From contig JANYJP010000027.1 in NCBI GenBank assembly GCA_025358455.1, forward strand, positions 1 to 55,695: a DNA stretch of 55,695 nucleotides. The letters are read 5' to 3'. Position numbers and translations under genes: made by a program. Within the stretch, counting starts at the first letter, position 1. Each line of letters opens with the position of its first letter. The DNA is from Bacteroidales bacterium. GTDB lineage: Bacteria; Bacteroidota; Bacteroidia; Bacteroidales; VadinHA17. Of this stretch, positions 36,307-45,524 are shown one piece after another. The notes beneath the pieces were generated by a model. The model was not told the DNA's origin, made no database searches, and saw nothing but the letters and a program-made list of their open reading frames with translations.

Positions 36307-37506
36307 ATGAAAACCAGAATAATTTCAATTCTGCTCTCAATTCTGTTTATTATTTCTTCGTGCACAAAAGTGAGACCCCTTAACCAGGTTATTAACGAGT
36401 CACTGGAATTCTCAGTTATGCAGTATAATCTTATGACCGCAGTAATGAAAGAGAAACCTGGTCAGCTGCCTCGTACAGTTGATGCTGATGGCAAACTGAA
36501 GACAGAAAATTCATACTGGTGGACCAGTGGATTTTATCCTGGCTGCCTGTGGTATCTCTTTGAATATTCAAACGACGCAAAACTTAAGGACGATGCAATG
36601 ATGATGACTGCCCGTGTGGAGCAGGAGAAGTATACAACGAATAATCATGATGTAGGTTTTATACTTAATTGCAGCTTTGGTAACGGACTGCGTATTGCGG
36701 GTGATGAGAGTTACAATGAGGTATTACTTACCGGGGCAAAGTCACTGAGTACGCGATTCAGACCTGAAATAGGATGCATCCAGTCGTGGGGGAGTAGCGG
36801 AAAGTGGCAGTGCCCGGTTATCATAGATAATATGATGAATCTTGAGCTTCTGCTGTGGGCCTTTAAGAACTCAGGAGATTCAAGTTTTTATAAAATAGCT
36901 GTAAGTCATGCTGATACCACAATGAAATACCATTTTCGTCCCGATTACAGTACTTATCATGTGGTGTCTTATGATACTCTCACCGGAGCTGTTCAGGCAC
37001 GGCAGACCGCCCAGGGATTTTCTGACGAATCTGCATGGTCGCGTGGTCAGAGCTGGGGATTATATGGTTATACTATGATGTACAGGGAAACAAAGCTTGA
37101 CCGTTATCTGAAACAGGCAGAACATATTGCTGAATTTCTGATTAATAATCCTAACATGCCTGAAGATAAGATCCCTTACTGGGACTATAATGCCCCGGGT
37201 ATCCCCAATGCAACCCGTGATGCTTCAGCAGCTGCAATTATGGCTTCGGCTCTTGTTGAACTAAGCAAATATGTAAGTCAGGAATCCGCCAAGAAATATC
37301 TTAAGGTTGCTGAAACTCAGATACGGAACCTGGCATCGCCTCTTTACAGGGCTGAAGCCGGGACAAATGCCAATTTTGTCCTGATGCATAGTGTTGGTTC
37401 TATACCTTCTGACAGTGAGGTTGATGTACCTCTTACGTATGCCGACTACTATTTTATTGAGGCAATGATGAGATACAGGAACCTAAATATCATGAAGAGG
37501 AATTAA
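36307..37506 (+). CDS. GH88 unsaturated glucuronyl hydrolase, lipoprotein
   Basis: 399 residues from the ATG at 36307, which begins a lipoprotein signal (ISSC, Cys19); a TTG two codons earlier is less likely. The (alpha/alpha)6 barrel shows WWTSGFYPGCLWYL (71-84) and the two aspartates that act in GH88 hydration, Asp115 (NNHDVGF) and Asp174 (VIIDNMMNLE). Their spacing of 59 matches the Bacillus enzyme closely. It cleaves the unsaturated uronic acid left by polysaccharide lyases, so a lyase for this pathway should lie elsewhere in the genome. Ends seven bases from the convergent GH130 gene. Confidence 0.92.
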   Translation: MKTRIISILLSILFIISSCTKVRPLNQVINESLEFSVMQYNLMTAVMKEKPGQLPRTVDADGKLKTENSYWWTSGFYPGCLWYLFEYSNDAKLKDDAMMMTARVEQEKYTTNNHDVGFILNCSFGNGLRIAGDESYNEVLLTGAKSLSTRFRPEIGCIQSWGSSGKWQCPVIIDNMMNLELLLWAFKNSGDSSFYKIAVSHADTTMKYHFRPDYSTYHVVSYDTLTGAVQARQTAQGFSDESAWSRGQSWGLYGYTMMYRETKLDRYLKQAEHIAEFLINNPNMPEDKIPYWDYNAPGIPNATRDASAAAIMASALVELSKYVSQESAKKYLKVAETQIRNLASPLYRAEAGTNANFVLMHSVGSIPSDSEVDVPLTYADYYFIEAMMRYRNLNIMKRN

Positions 37507-37513
37507 ATGTAAG

Positions 37514-38677
37514 TTAGTTAATATTTATCGGATCCGGCGGAACAGTTTTGGACGGATCATAAATTGCCACACCTACTCTGGAATCAGCACATCCATAGTA
37601 TAAATACCATTTATTCCTAAAATATACTAATCCTTCTATAAATACAGTTCCATCAACATATTGTCCGCTTTTCTCGAAAGACTCCATTGGTCTCAGGAAT
37701 GGGACATCCAGCCTTCCGATTAATCTTGTGGGATCATTTATGTCAAACAATGCCTGACCGGCGCAATATGACAGAGCGTTATAACGTTTATCGCCTTCAT
37801 CACCTGCCAGATTTCTGCCGTTATAAAACAGAATGATTCCTTTATCAGTCATTATAGAAGGAGGCCCGCACTCTGTAAGGCTGCTGTCAAAATAACCTTT
37901 CCGGGGTGAAAACAGTATTGTAAGCTCAGTGTTTTTGTCGGTTAAAGGTTCCCAGTCAATAAGATTTGTTGAAGTTGCAGCATAAACGTGCGTTTCTCCC
38001 CAATACATCCAGTACTTTCCGTTAATTTTTGCAATTACCTGCTTGTTTCCGTTTAATTTAGTCAGGATCGAAGCTGACTTATGAGGTGTATCACAGAATT
38101 TGCCATTGAAGGCTTTTTTGAAAATTGGACCATGTTTTGTCCAGTTTATAAGATCTGTTGAGGTGGCAACTCCAAGACGTGGTATTTTACGATTCCACTG
38201 AGTGTAAAAAACTACATATGTTCCATCTTCTGTAACTGCAACACGTGGATCTTCGCATCCTCCCGGCCATTCATATTCTTTCTGAGAGTCATTACCCGGG
38301 AACATGACGGGAGCAGTCTTCCTTGTGAAATGAATTCCATCTGTGCTTTCAGCATAACCCAACCTGGAAGTTCTTGTTCCAATTTCGACACCTGTCAGAT
38401 CCTCAGCTCTGTACAATACAATAACCTTTCCATCCTTTATTGCTGCTCCCGGATTAAAGGTGTAATTTGCTTCCCATCCGCTGGGTTTATTGGTCATAGG
38501 ATCCAAAAATCGGGAATCGGTGTTTGGCGAAATTATAGGGTTAACATTAGCTGGTCTTACAAAGCCGCCAAATGCCCATCCGGGAAGATTATTCTGTTCC
38601 TTTGTCTGGGCTTTTATAAAACCAGAGATCAGAATAAAGGCCAGAAGGCCGGCAATTTTAATAGAATTTCTTTTCAT
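37514..38677 (-). CDS. GH130-family glycosidase/phosphorylase, exported
   Basis: 387 residues with a signal peptide (about 1-23, ending IKAQ). The five-bladed propeller family is recognised from the GGCEDPRV motif (139-146, catalytic Asp143), repeated blades such as RLGYAESTDGIHF and RLGVATSTDLINW, and the late YYGCADSRVGVA. GH130 contains mannoside phosphorylases and hydrolases. An exported enzyme is more likely a hydrolase, because phosphorolysis would waste the sugar phosphate outside the cytoplasm. It follows the dehydrogenase gene at 38.7 kb by 42 bases and is probably cotranscribed with it. Confidence 0.88.
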   Translation of the reverse strand: MKRNSIKIAGLLAFILISGFIKAQTKEQNNLPGWAFGGFVRPANVNPIISPNTDSRFLDPMTNKPSGWEANYTFNPGAAIKDGKVIVLYRAEDLTGVEIGTRTSRLGYAESTDGIHFTRKTAPVMFPGNDSQKEYEWPGGCEDPRVAVTEDGTYVVFYTQWNRKIPRLGVATSTDLINWTKHGPIFKKAFNGKFCDTPHKSASILTKLNGNKQVIAKINGKYWMYWGETHVYAATSTNLIDWEPLTDKNTELTILFSPRKGYFDSSLTECGPPSIMTDKGIILFYNGRNLAGDEGDKRYNALSYCAGQALFDINDPTRLIGRLDVPFLRPMESFEKSGQYVDGTVFIEGLVYFRNKWYLYYGCADSRVGVAIYDPSKTVPPDPININ

Positions 38678-38719
38678 ATTGTATATAAATTATTCTTAAG
38701 AAAAATTATTACATCCGAA

Positions 38720-39754
38720 TCAAAAGTCGATCATAGCTTTCATTACACCATCTCTGTAATCTGCTACCAGGTCAAAAGCGTCTTGTGTTTCAGAGAATGG
38801 GAATCTGTGTGTAACCATATTATCAATATTGATTAATCCGTTATTAATCATTTCAAGAGATAGTTTAACACAGTCTACCTGGCGGCGTATGAATTGGATC
38901 GATATTTCTCTTCTTCGTGTATTCTCAACATTAATAGACCATCGGTCGAATTCCGGGATGCCTATGACGACCAGCCGGCCACCTGGTTTAAGTATATCAA
39001 CAGCCTGATCCAATGCTTCCTGCTGACCACAGCATTCAAATACGATATCAAGACCTAATTTACTGTTATTCAATATTTTACTTACAACATCTTCGTTTAA
39101 TGGATTACCTGTAATTAAGGCTCCTTCCTTTTTGGCAATTGAAAGTCTGGGGTCAATTTTATCAGTAACATGAATGCTCTCTGCGCCCTGTGCTTTGGCC
39201 GCAAGCATAACACTCATACCAATAGGGCCGAATCCTAATATGCCGATTTTTGTACCTTTAACAATGCCTGCTTTCTTGACTGCATATACACCTATTGCCA
39301 GGGGTTCGGAAATTGAACCGTTGTCAGGAACTAATTTTCCCCTGAGCGGAAAACAGCTCTCCTCAGGCATCACAATATATTCCATCAGGCAGCCTTCAGC
39401 CTGACCCGGACATCCGAGAAACCTTAGTTTCCGGCAGGTATGATACCTTCCGGCAAGACACTGATCACATTCCCGGCATGGCATGGCCGGATCAATAGCA
39501 ATTATATCCCCCGGTCTGACACTCTTAACTGCTTTCCCTACTTCAACCACTACACCTGCCCCTTCATGTCCTACAGTAAATGGATATTGTACTTTCTGCG
39601 AACCTATCTTCCCCTGTGTATAATAATGGATATCAGAACCGCAAACACCGACTACCGACATCTTTATTTTAACATCCTTTGGATTTACAATTGACGGTTC
39701 GGAAATTTCTTTCAGCTCCATCTGTCTTATCCCGGTGAGCATCATTGCTTTCAT
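38720..39754 (-). CDS. zinc-dependent medium-chain dehydrogenase (sorbitol/polyol type)
   Basis: 344 residues from the ATG at 39754 (MKAMMLTGIRQMELKE); the open frame 15 codons further out is a hydrophobic stretch unlike the family and lies at the promoter. Catalytic zinc ligands are Cys38 (GVCGSDIHYY) and His63-Glu64 (VGHEGAG). All four structural-zinc cysteines are present (93, 96, 99, 107). The Rossmann segment is GILGFGPIGMSV. It oxidises a polyol or sugar alcohol with NAD(P). The substrate cannot be read; the GH130 gene follows it. Confidence 0.9.
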   Translation of the reverse strand: MKAMMLTGIRQMELKEISEPSIVNPKDVKIKMSVVGVCGSDIHYYTQGKIGSQKVQYPFTVGHEGAGVVVEVGKAVKSVRPGDIIAIDPAMPCRECDQCLAGRYHTCRKLRFLGCPGQAEGCLMEYIVMPEESCFPLRGKLVPDNGSISEPLAIGVYAVKKAGIVKGTKIGILGFGPIGMSVMLAAKAQGAESIHVTDKIDPRLSIAKKEGALITGNPLNEDVVSKILNNSKLGLDIVFECCGQQEALDQAVDILKPGGRLVVIGIPEFDRWSINVENTRRREISIQFIRRQVDCVKLSLEMINNGLINIDNMVTHRFPFSETQDAFDLVADYRDGVMKAMIDF

Positions 39755-39775
39755 ATTGTTCGGAATATTATATAG

Positions 39776-39783
39776 CAAATATA
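39776..39783 (-). promoter_or_regulatory. -7 promoter element for the dehydrogenase/GH130 unit
   Basis: Minus strand TATATTTG matches TAnnTTTG, 21 bases before the ATG at 39754. It supports that start, since the longer frame would begin upstream of the transcript. No clear -33 element. Confidence 0.4.
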
Positions 39784-39888
39784 GAAAAATTATAGTCATG
39801 GAGTCTTGCAGTCTGTTAGTCCCGTCTTTGTGTCGTTAATAAATTATCTGTAAATTCACCCCATAACACATTTTAAAAAACCTTACAG

Positions 39889-40815
39889 ATGAGAAAGATC
39901 TACGGAATCGGCGAAACTGTCCTGGACATAATTTTTAAAAATGGGCAACCCCGGGCAGCTAAAGCCGGAGGATCAGTTTTAAATAGTGCTGTCTCAATGG
40001 GTCGTATGGAATTACCCGTTTCTTTTATAAGCGAATATGGTTTGGATGATATTGGAACATTGATTGATAATTTTCTAAAGGATAATGGAGTAGATAGCTC
40101 TTTTGTCCATCGTTTCCGTGACGGTAATACTTCGCTCGCCCTTGCATTTTTGAATGAGAAAAACGATGCAAGCTATACCTTCTATAAAGATTTCCCTGAA
40201 AAACGTCTCGATATAGAATTTCCTGAGATTAAAAAAGACGACATAATTCAATGCGGATCATTTTATGCTATCTGGCCTGAGATAAGGGAAAAATTTAAAA
40301 AATTCATTAACAATGCAAATGAAAATGGAGGATTAATTCTTTATGATCCTAATTTCAGGCAATCGCACCTTTCAGAACTGGATACATTAAGACCATTAGT
40401 TATTGAAAATATGAAAATGGCTGGTTTTTTGAGAGGATCGGATGAGGATTTTATGAATATTTTCGGGACTAAAAGTCCTGATGAGGCGTATGAGGCTGTG
40501 AAAGGATTCTGTAAGTGTTTGGTTTACACTGCAAATGTTGATGGTGTTTATGTAAGGACCCCGGCTTTCGCGGGAAAATTTCCGGTTCAGAAAATCAAAC
40601 CTGTAAGTACTATTGGTGCAGGAGATAATTTCAATGCGGGGATGCTGACTTCAATTTATCGTAATAATATTAAGAGGGAGCAGATGGAGACGCTTACCGA
40701 AGTTGACTGGTCAAAAATTATAACCACAGCAGTTTCATTTGCAACTCATGTTTGTATGAGTTACGAAAATTATATCTCTGAGGAATTTGCAAAAGAATTG
40801 AAACACAAACTTTAA
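39889..40815 (+). CDS. PfkB-family sugar kinase
   Basis: 308 residues of the ribokinase/PfkB fold. N-terminal IYGIGETVLDIIF, glycine pair region AKAGGSVLNSAVSMGRM, and catalytic base Asp in the anion-hole motif STIGAGDNFNAGML near residue 245. It transfers phosphate from ATP to a sugar such as fructose, or a ketose or acid derived from the glycans degraded here. It is single, transcribed toward the dehydrogenase operon, and it is the only non-hexokinase sugar kinase in the window. Confidence 0.88.
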   Translation: MRKIYGIGETVLDIIFKNGQPRAAKAGGSVLNSAVSMGRMELPVSFISEYGLDDIGTLIDNFLKDNGVDSSFVHRFRDGNTSLALAFLNEKNDASYTFYKDFPEKRLDIEFPEIKKDDIIQCGSFYAIWPEIREKFKKFINNANENGGLILYDPNFRQSHLSELDTLRPLVIENMKMAGFLRGSDEDFMNIFGTKSPDEAYEAVKGFCKCLVYTANVDGVYVRTPAFAGKFPVQKIKPVSTIGAGDNFNAGMLTSIYRNNIKREQMETLTEVDWSKIITTAVSFATHVCMSYENYISEEFAKELKHKL

Positions 40816-40897
40816 TTTGAATAGCTCTATTTACTCTTTGTAAGTTCTTCTTTTTTTGTTGCACAGAGAATATTATATTCATTTAATCGGTTTGGCA

Positions 40898-42160
40898 TCA
40901 GATTGGTTCCGCGTTGGCAAGCAGATATTTCTCAGCATCAAGTGACCATATAAAATCGTTTTTCGCCACAATTTTACTAAGACCTGCATATAACTTATTG
41001 TTCTTACCTGATTCTTCGAGTTTATGAAGTGAGATAAGTGGCATTGATATATTGGTATAAATGAGTTTCTTGCCTCCGGGTATTTGCGGAAGATTCAATG
41101 TTGTATCAACCACTGAATCAAGTCCTCCGATATGTGTTATCATAATGGCCGGATTGAGCTTCCCTTCGCCCATCATCTTCAACGATTCTCTCATATCATC
41201 TGTGTTGCCGCCTGATGTGCCAACAATATGAGTGAATGAATAATGGACATTATAGAAATTGAATTCAGCTTTGAATTCAGGATTTGTAGGACCCGCGAAA
41301 AAGTTCAGGCACCCGTCAAAACCAAGTATTCCGTCTGCCTGTTCAACAACCGGTTTAACAGGTGCAAATACGAAGACATCATCATAACCTTCTCCCCCTG
41401 CAAGATTACGCATATATTTTACAGGGTCGTTCATCTTCGTTGTGTTTACATATATCAGGTGTATTCCCTGCTTTTTAGCATGCTCAGGAGTAAAAAGACT
41501 GGCAGCTCTTGATAGCCTGTTATCGTCAATATCAGTGACCACAAGAAGTCCGGGTTTCCGTTCCTGGTGTAATGCATAATCAATAGCGCCAAGTCCCATA
41601 GGCCCAACACCTGCCAAAATAGCCATTTTGCCGCCTTTCCGTATTCCCATTTCATGAACATATGTCCCCGGAGGTATGTGATAGCTTGCATGAAATGCGC
41701 CAACTATGCACGACATAGGTTCAGAGAGAGAAGCAGGGAAAAAGGCCTCGCCGTCGTAGGGGAGAAGGCAGTCTGCTTCCATTACTATTTGTGGTATTAT
41801 GACATGTGTTGCATCTCCACCGATATATCGGTAGGAGTAACCCGGGGCATCAAGGGTCCCCATCTGACTCATAGCCGGTTGAATTGAAAATTTCTGTCCT
41901 TTATGAAATTTGTGCTGCCATTTTTTACCGACTTCAAGTATTATACCCGCAAATTCATGACCTATTATTGTAGGGTGTATCTGGATGTCGTCAGGAACCC
42001 GCTTATGATCAGCCCCTTGCAAGGCTGCTTTATGTGATGACATGCATATGCTGTCAGAAATAACCTGAGCAAGGATCTCGTCCTCCTTCAGCTCCGGCAA
42101 CTCAAATTCCTCCAGCCTGAGGTCCTTCTTGCCATATATTCTTACCGCTTTAGTTTTCAT
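40898..42160 (-). CDS. zinc-binding dehydrogenase, L-sorbose-1-phosphate reductase-like
   Basis: 420 residues from the ATG at 42160 (MKTKAVRIYGKKDLRLEEF); an ATG 17 codons upstream would add a poorly conserved extension. MDR fold with DSICMSSHKAA and IIGHEFAGIILEVG in the catalytic domain and AILAGVGPMGLGAIDYAL as nucleotide-binding segment. The structural-zinc cysteine cluster is absent, as in the sorbose-1-phosphate reductase-like branch. Bacteroidota genomes often place such a gene beside the bifunctional aldolase/SDR, suggesting a redox step on a phosphorylated sugar or ketose. Third gene of the PHP-aldolase operon, 68 bases after the aldolase stop. Confidence 0.85.
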   Translation of the reverse strand: MKTKAVRIYGKKDLRLEEFELPELKEDEILAQVISDSICMSSHKAALQGADHKRVPDDIQIHPTIIGHEFAGIILEVGKKWQHKFHKGQKFSIQPAMSQMGTLDAPGYSYRYIGGDATHVIIPQIVMEADCLLPYDGEAFFPASLSEPMSCIVGAFHASYHIPPGTYVHEMGIRKGGKMAILAGVGPMGLGAIDYALHQERKPGLLVVTDIDDNRLSRAASLFTPEHAKKQGIHLIYVNTTKMNDPVKYMRNLAGGEGYDDVFVFAPVKPVVEQADGILGFDGCLNFFAGPTNPEFKAEFNFYNVHYSFTHIVGTSGGNTDDMRESLKMMGEGKLNPAIMITHIGGLDSVVDTTLNLPQIPGGKKLIYTNISMPLISLHKLEESGKNNKLYAGLSKIVAKNDFIWSLDAEKYLLANAEPI

Positions 42161-42228
42161 CCTTAATTCAGTCTTTATTTGTTCTACGTTCCAATTTTCC
42201 TTGACAACCACACGCCTCAGTCCGCGTC

Positions 42229-44202
42229 TTACCCCAGCATCACCTGTCCTCCGGTGACCGGAACAGCCTGTCCTGTTTCATATTCCTGGTCAACAATATA
42301 TAATAGTGCTTTCATCACATCTTCCAGTTTGCATCCTCTTTTCATTGGAACCTGATTTTCATAAAATTTCCTGACATCTTCAATAGTTTTTGCTCCCGGG
42401 ACCTTTCCAGTTTTAAGATACTGGACAAATAGTCCGTTATGCGGATCTGACCAAAGCGGACCTTCATAGAAATTACCCGGACAAATAGAATTTACCTTTA
42501 TTCTGCAGGGAGCAAGTTCCATTGCAAATGATTGTGTCAGACCTATACCACCGAACTTGGCGCCGGCATAGGCAAAATTACGATTGCTTCCCCTGAGACC
42601 TGATTTTGAATTGATCTGGATTATGTCAGTAAAATAATCAGGGTTCTCCTGATTCTGAAGTCTCATGACCTCAGAAGCATATTTTGCACAATGGAAATAG
42701 CCTTTGTAGTTAACGTCAGTGGTTTTTGCAAATGTGTCCGGGTCCATTTCATCAAGTCCTCCGGCTCTTAAAATCCCCGCGTTGCTAACCATTAAATCCA
42801 AACCACCAAATTCCCTGACAGTGGCTGAGATAAGATCTTTAACTGATATTGGATCGGCAACATCTGTCTTTATAAAAACTGCTTTATTTGAGAATTTTTT
42901 TGATAATAACTTTAATGCTAATAAATTACCAGCTTCCTCATTCAGGTCGGCGATAACAACATTCATTTTAAGTTCATAAAGATGCTCAGTGATCCCTGCT
43001 CCAAAGCCCTGTGCACCTCCGGTAATAACGGCAACCTTATTACTCAGCTTGTTAACCTCATTATCTGACACAGATACTTTTCTCCTGTAGTTTTCAACTT
43101 CCCAATGATCGATGAAATCTACTTGTTCAGGTGTAAGGAATTTAATGCCTCCGCGAAGTGACGCATAATAACTAATTTTAATCAAATCTTCATATATATC
43201 GAGGCAGGCCTCAGCTGAGGCATAGTTTTCAGCTATTGCAATGAGCCCCATGTCCTTAATTATAAGAACTTTGGGTGAATAGCCATATTCGGATACAAAA
43301 TGAGGCAACTGGACCCTGAATGAATTGAGGATCTTCTCGGCTGTAGATGACTGTTCAATATATAAATAATTTGTTTTGCAGTAAACAATGATATCCGGGG
43401 TAAGCGGCAGCGAGATTTTATGAAATTCCTGCTGGTTGTGATAAAATTTTGCAATAAGAGAGTTATGACGGAACCTTATTACTCCCGGCTGTTTTCCTGA
43501 GAGCAGGATCCGAAGCGCAGGCAGAACCTTATTAAGAATAGGGTTATATGGCAGAGGATTGATTTCGGTTATCGGAGATAACTCTTTACTGATTTTCTGA
43601 ATAATATCATCATAAATATTTCTGATCTCATCTGTTGTATCAGCTCCGACAAATGACCCATGGTTTTCAAGAAAAATTATCTGAGGATCTTTTGTGAACT
43701 TTCCGCGATATAAGATAATTTCCGATTCAAGCTTCTTGAAAAGTGTATATCCGGGATCAACATACGGTACAAAAAGAACACTTTCTCCGAATAACTTATG
43801 AGTCAGGTTCTTTGCATTTCTACTGCAAAGTAATCCATTAATAAGTGTAGGATGAAGGTGTACAATATATTTATATTTAATTATTTCGTGAAGTGATGTC
43901 TCAACAGAAGGACGCTTATTTTCAGCCGGGTCCACGATGCTCCTGAACAAATCTGTTTTAACCTGTTCCTCTCTCGTTGTCGGATCGTCTGAATATGTAT
44001 TAGAAGATACTACCTGAAGTTTTTCCCTGTTTAATGCCACCAGTCCATCCCCGGTCAGGTCAGCAAGCGAATGCCCGCTCGCTTTGATCCATATTGTATC
44101 AGCATCTTTGAAAGAAGTATTGCCACCTCCTGCAATGACATACTCCTTACTGCTTCCGTAAAAATTTGAAATTTTTATCAGTTCATTTATTTCCGTCTTC
44201 AT
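42229..44202 (-). CDS. bifunctional class II aldolase / short-chain dehydrogenase
   Basis: 657 residues. Residues about 1-380 are a class II (fuculose/rhamnulose-phosphate type) aldolase domain: AGGGNTSFK near the N terminus, zinc histidines in IVHLHPTL, and the later LENHGSFVGA. Residues about 395-657 are an SDR: ITGGAQGFGAGI nucleotide motif, SNAG, catalytic Ser in INSKSG, YAGAK and the CPGNF segment. The fusion would cleave a methylpentulose phosphate to dihydroxyacetone phosphate and L-lactaldehyde and oxidise or reduce the lactaldehyde, as in RhaD/RhaE-type fused enzymes. Its start lies inside the preceding PHP gene (20-base overlap). Confidence 0.9.
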   Translation of the reverse strand: MKTEINELIKISNFYGSSKEYVIAGGGNTSFKDADTIWIKASGHSLADLTGDGLVALNREKLQVVSSNTYSDDPTTREEQVKTDLFRSIVDPAENKRPSVETSLHEIIKYKYIVHLHPTLINGLLCSRNAKNLTHKLFGESVLFVPYVDPGYTLFKKLESEIILYRGKFTKDPQIIFLENHGSFVGADTTDEIRNIYDDIIQKISKELSPITEINPLPYNPILNKVLPALRILLSGKQPGVIRFRHNSLIAKFYHNQQEFHKISLPLTPDIIVYCKTNYLYIEQSSTAEKILNSFRVQLPHFVSEYGYSPKVLIIKDMGLIAIAENYASAEACLDIYEDLIKISYYASLRGGIKFLTPEQVDFIDHWEVENYRRKVSVSDNEVNKLSNKVAVITGGAQGFGAGITEHLYELKMNVVIADLNEEAGNLLALKLLSKKFSNKAVFIKTDVADPISVKDLISATVREFGGLDLMVSNAGILRAGGLDEMDPDTFAKTTDVNYKGYFHCAKYASEVMRLQNQENPDYFTDIIQINSKSGLRGSNRNFAYAGAKFGGIGLTQSFAMELAPCRIKVNSICPGNFYEGPLWSDPHNGLFVQYLKTGKVPGAKTIEDVRKFYENQVPMKRGCKLEDVMKALLYIVDQEYETGQAVPVTGGQVMLG

Positions 44203-45439
44203 GCTGATGGTTATTTAAGAAGTATTCAATAACTAGTTTTCCAAGGTTTGCGAGTTCTTGCTTCTGCTTAACGCTATGTGTCCCATCGGGCAAAACATAT
44301 CCCTGTCTGCCTTGGGCTCTCAGATATTGATGAGCTGCAATAATACAGGTTCCTTCCCATGCGATCTTTTTTAATGACTCATCAAGTGGAACAGAACCTC
44401 TTGCTGTGACTGTAAGCGGTATCATCTCAGGTGTATTGTGCTCAGTCCCAAACGTTATTAAAAATCCTTTATTATGAAAGAATCCCACAAAGTTCTTTAT
44501 GATAGAAATGTCATTTCTCCCGGGGATCAGCTCTATACACTCAATACCCTGATCTTTAAGAGATTGATAAAATTTCTCCAGATCTTTTTCATACTCTGTG
44601 TAATTGCCTGAGGGGTCGTCAAGCAGTACAGGGTAGCAGGGTATCCCGCCGGCTTTAATAATTATTTTAATGATCTTTTTAAGTTCTAGAAATGAGTTTT
44701 TATCTTCAGCAACAAATGCCGCTCCACCGCTCTTCAAGAGATTCGACCTGATCTCATTTTCAATAGCCGCTGCATCTTCCATGCAGGTTTTGGATTTTTT
44801 CCCTCCGTATAATGATTCAAGAAAGTTAAGCTGTTGTATGGCAGAAGGGAAACTTTTTATTGTAAGAACTCTCAAGGCTTTTGCAATATGCCTTTCACGG
44901 ACCAGTTCTTGTGCAAATTCTTTCTTTATTGACGCATAGGATAAATTAATAGCAGGATTTTCCTTTTCAATTAACTGATTTAATTTAGTGATCATTGCTC
45001 TTATCTGAACCTGGCTCTGCTTTATTACTTTCTTAAGCTGTCTTTTTTGCCGCCAGCCTGTATCAAACGGATAATCAAGGCCTTTCCCGCTGAAATATAT
45101 CCTTCCGGGATTATTGGGATCATTTATCCTTATACCTTTCTGTTGTTCCTCCTTCAGCAGACCAATAAACTCAATATTGAAAAGAGGAAAGATTTTGTGG
45201 TTCATGCACCCATTATGAAAAGCATCATAGCCGTCAGTCACATAAAAATCATTAATGCCCAGAACAGCTATTTTCTCATCTCCGGCCATTTTAAAAGCAG
45301 TTTCCAGTTCTGAAAAAGCTGAGAATGAATATGGTGTATGAATATGACCGTTTGCTTCCCGGTATTCAGGGAATGTGAGTCCCTGTCTCTTTTTAATAAG
45401 TTTGTCAGGAGCAGGAAAACTGGCGAGAAAATTCTTCAT
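44183..45439 (-). CDS. PHP-domain protein of unknown function in sugar operon
   Basis: 418 residues, no signal peptide. The N-terminal PHP metal-binding motif is clear: NGHIHTPYSFSAF (His32, His34), then VLGINDFYVTDGYDAFH. A matching late histidine is in LITFGTEHNTPEM. Between them lies a long helical insert (about 110-235). PHP proteins are metal-dependent phosphoesterases or related hydrolases. The tight overlap with the aldolase/SDR gene argues for a role in methylpentose metabolism, perhaps on a sugar phosphate or lactone. Which reaction it performs is not known to me. Confidence 0.85.
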   Translation of the reverse strand: MKNFLASFPAPDKLIKKRQGLTFPEYREANGHIHTPYSFSAFSELETAFKMAGDEKIAVLGINDFYVTDGYDAFHNGCMNHKIFPLFNIEFIGLLKEEQQKGIRINDPNNPGRIYFSGKGLDYPFDTGWRQKRQLKKVIKQSQVQIRAMITKLNQLIEKENPAINLSYASIKKEFAQELVRERHIAKALRVLTIKSFPSAIQQLNFLESLYGGKKSKTCMEDAAAIENEIRSNLLKSGGAAFVAEDKNSFLELKKIIKIIIKAGGIPCYPVLLDDPSGNYTEYEKDLEKFYQSLKDQGIECIELIPGRNDISIIKNFVGFFHNKGFLITFGTEHNTPEMIPLTVTARGSVPLDESLKKIAWEGTCIIAAHQYLRAQGRQGYVLPDGTHSVKQKQELANLGKLVIEYFLNNHQHEDGNK

Positions 45440-45512
45440 TATTTAAAAGTTATATTTTGATTTCAGGTTTAAGATTTGCTTTGCTCCCAAATTTCACAAA
45501 AAACTGTTATAA

Positions 45513-45524
45513 ACGCTATAGCGT
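45513..45524. promoter_or_regulatory. perfect palindrome ACGCTATAGCGT, candidate operator
   Basis: A 12-base perfect palindrome lies 74 bases upstream of the PHP gene start, where an operator of a dimeric regulator would be expected. It differs from the AAACGATTA motif near the LacI gene, so a different regulator would bind it. I saw no second copy in the window. Confidence 0.35.

Noticed and set aside
39755-39799. 15-codon extension of the zinc dehydrogenase
   Set aside because: It covers a -7 promoter element on the same strand and adds a hydrophobic segment not seen in this cytoplasmic family.
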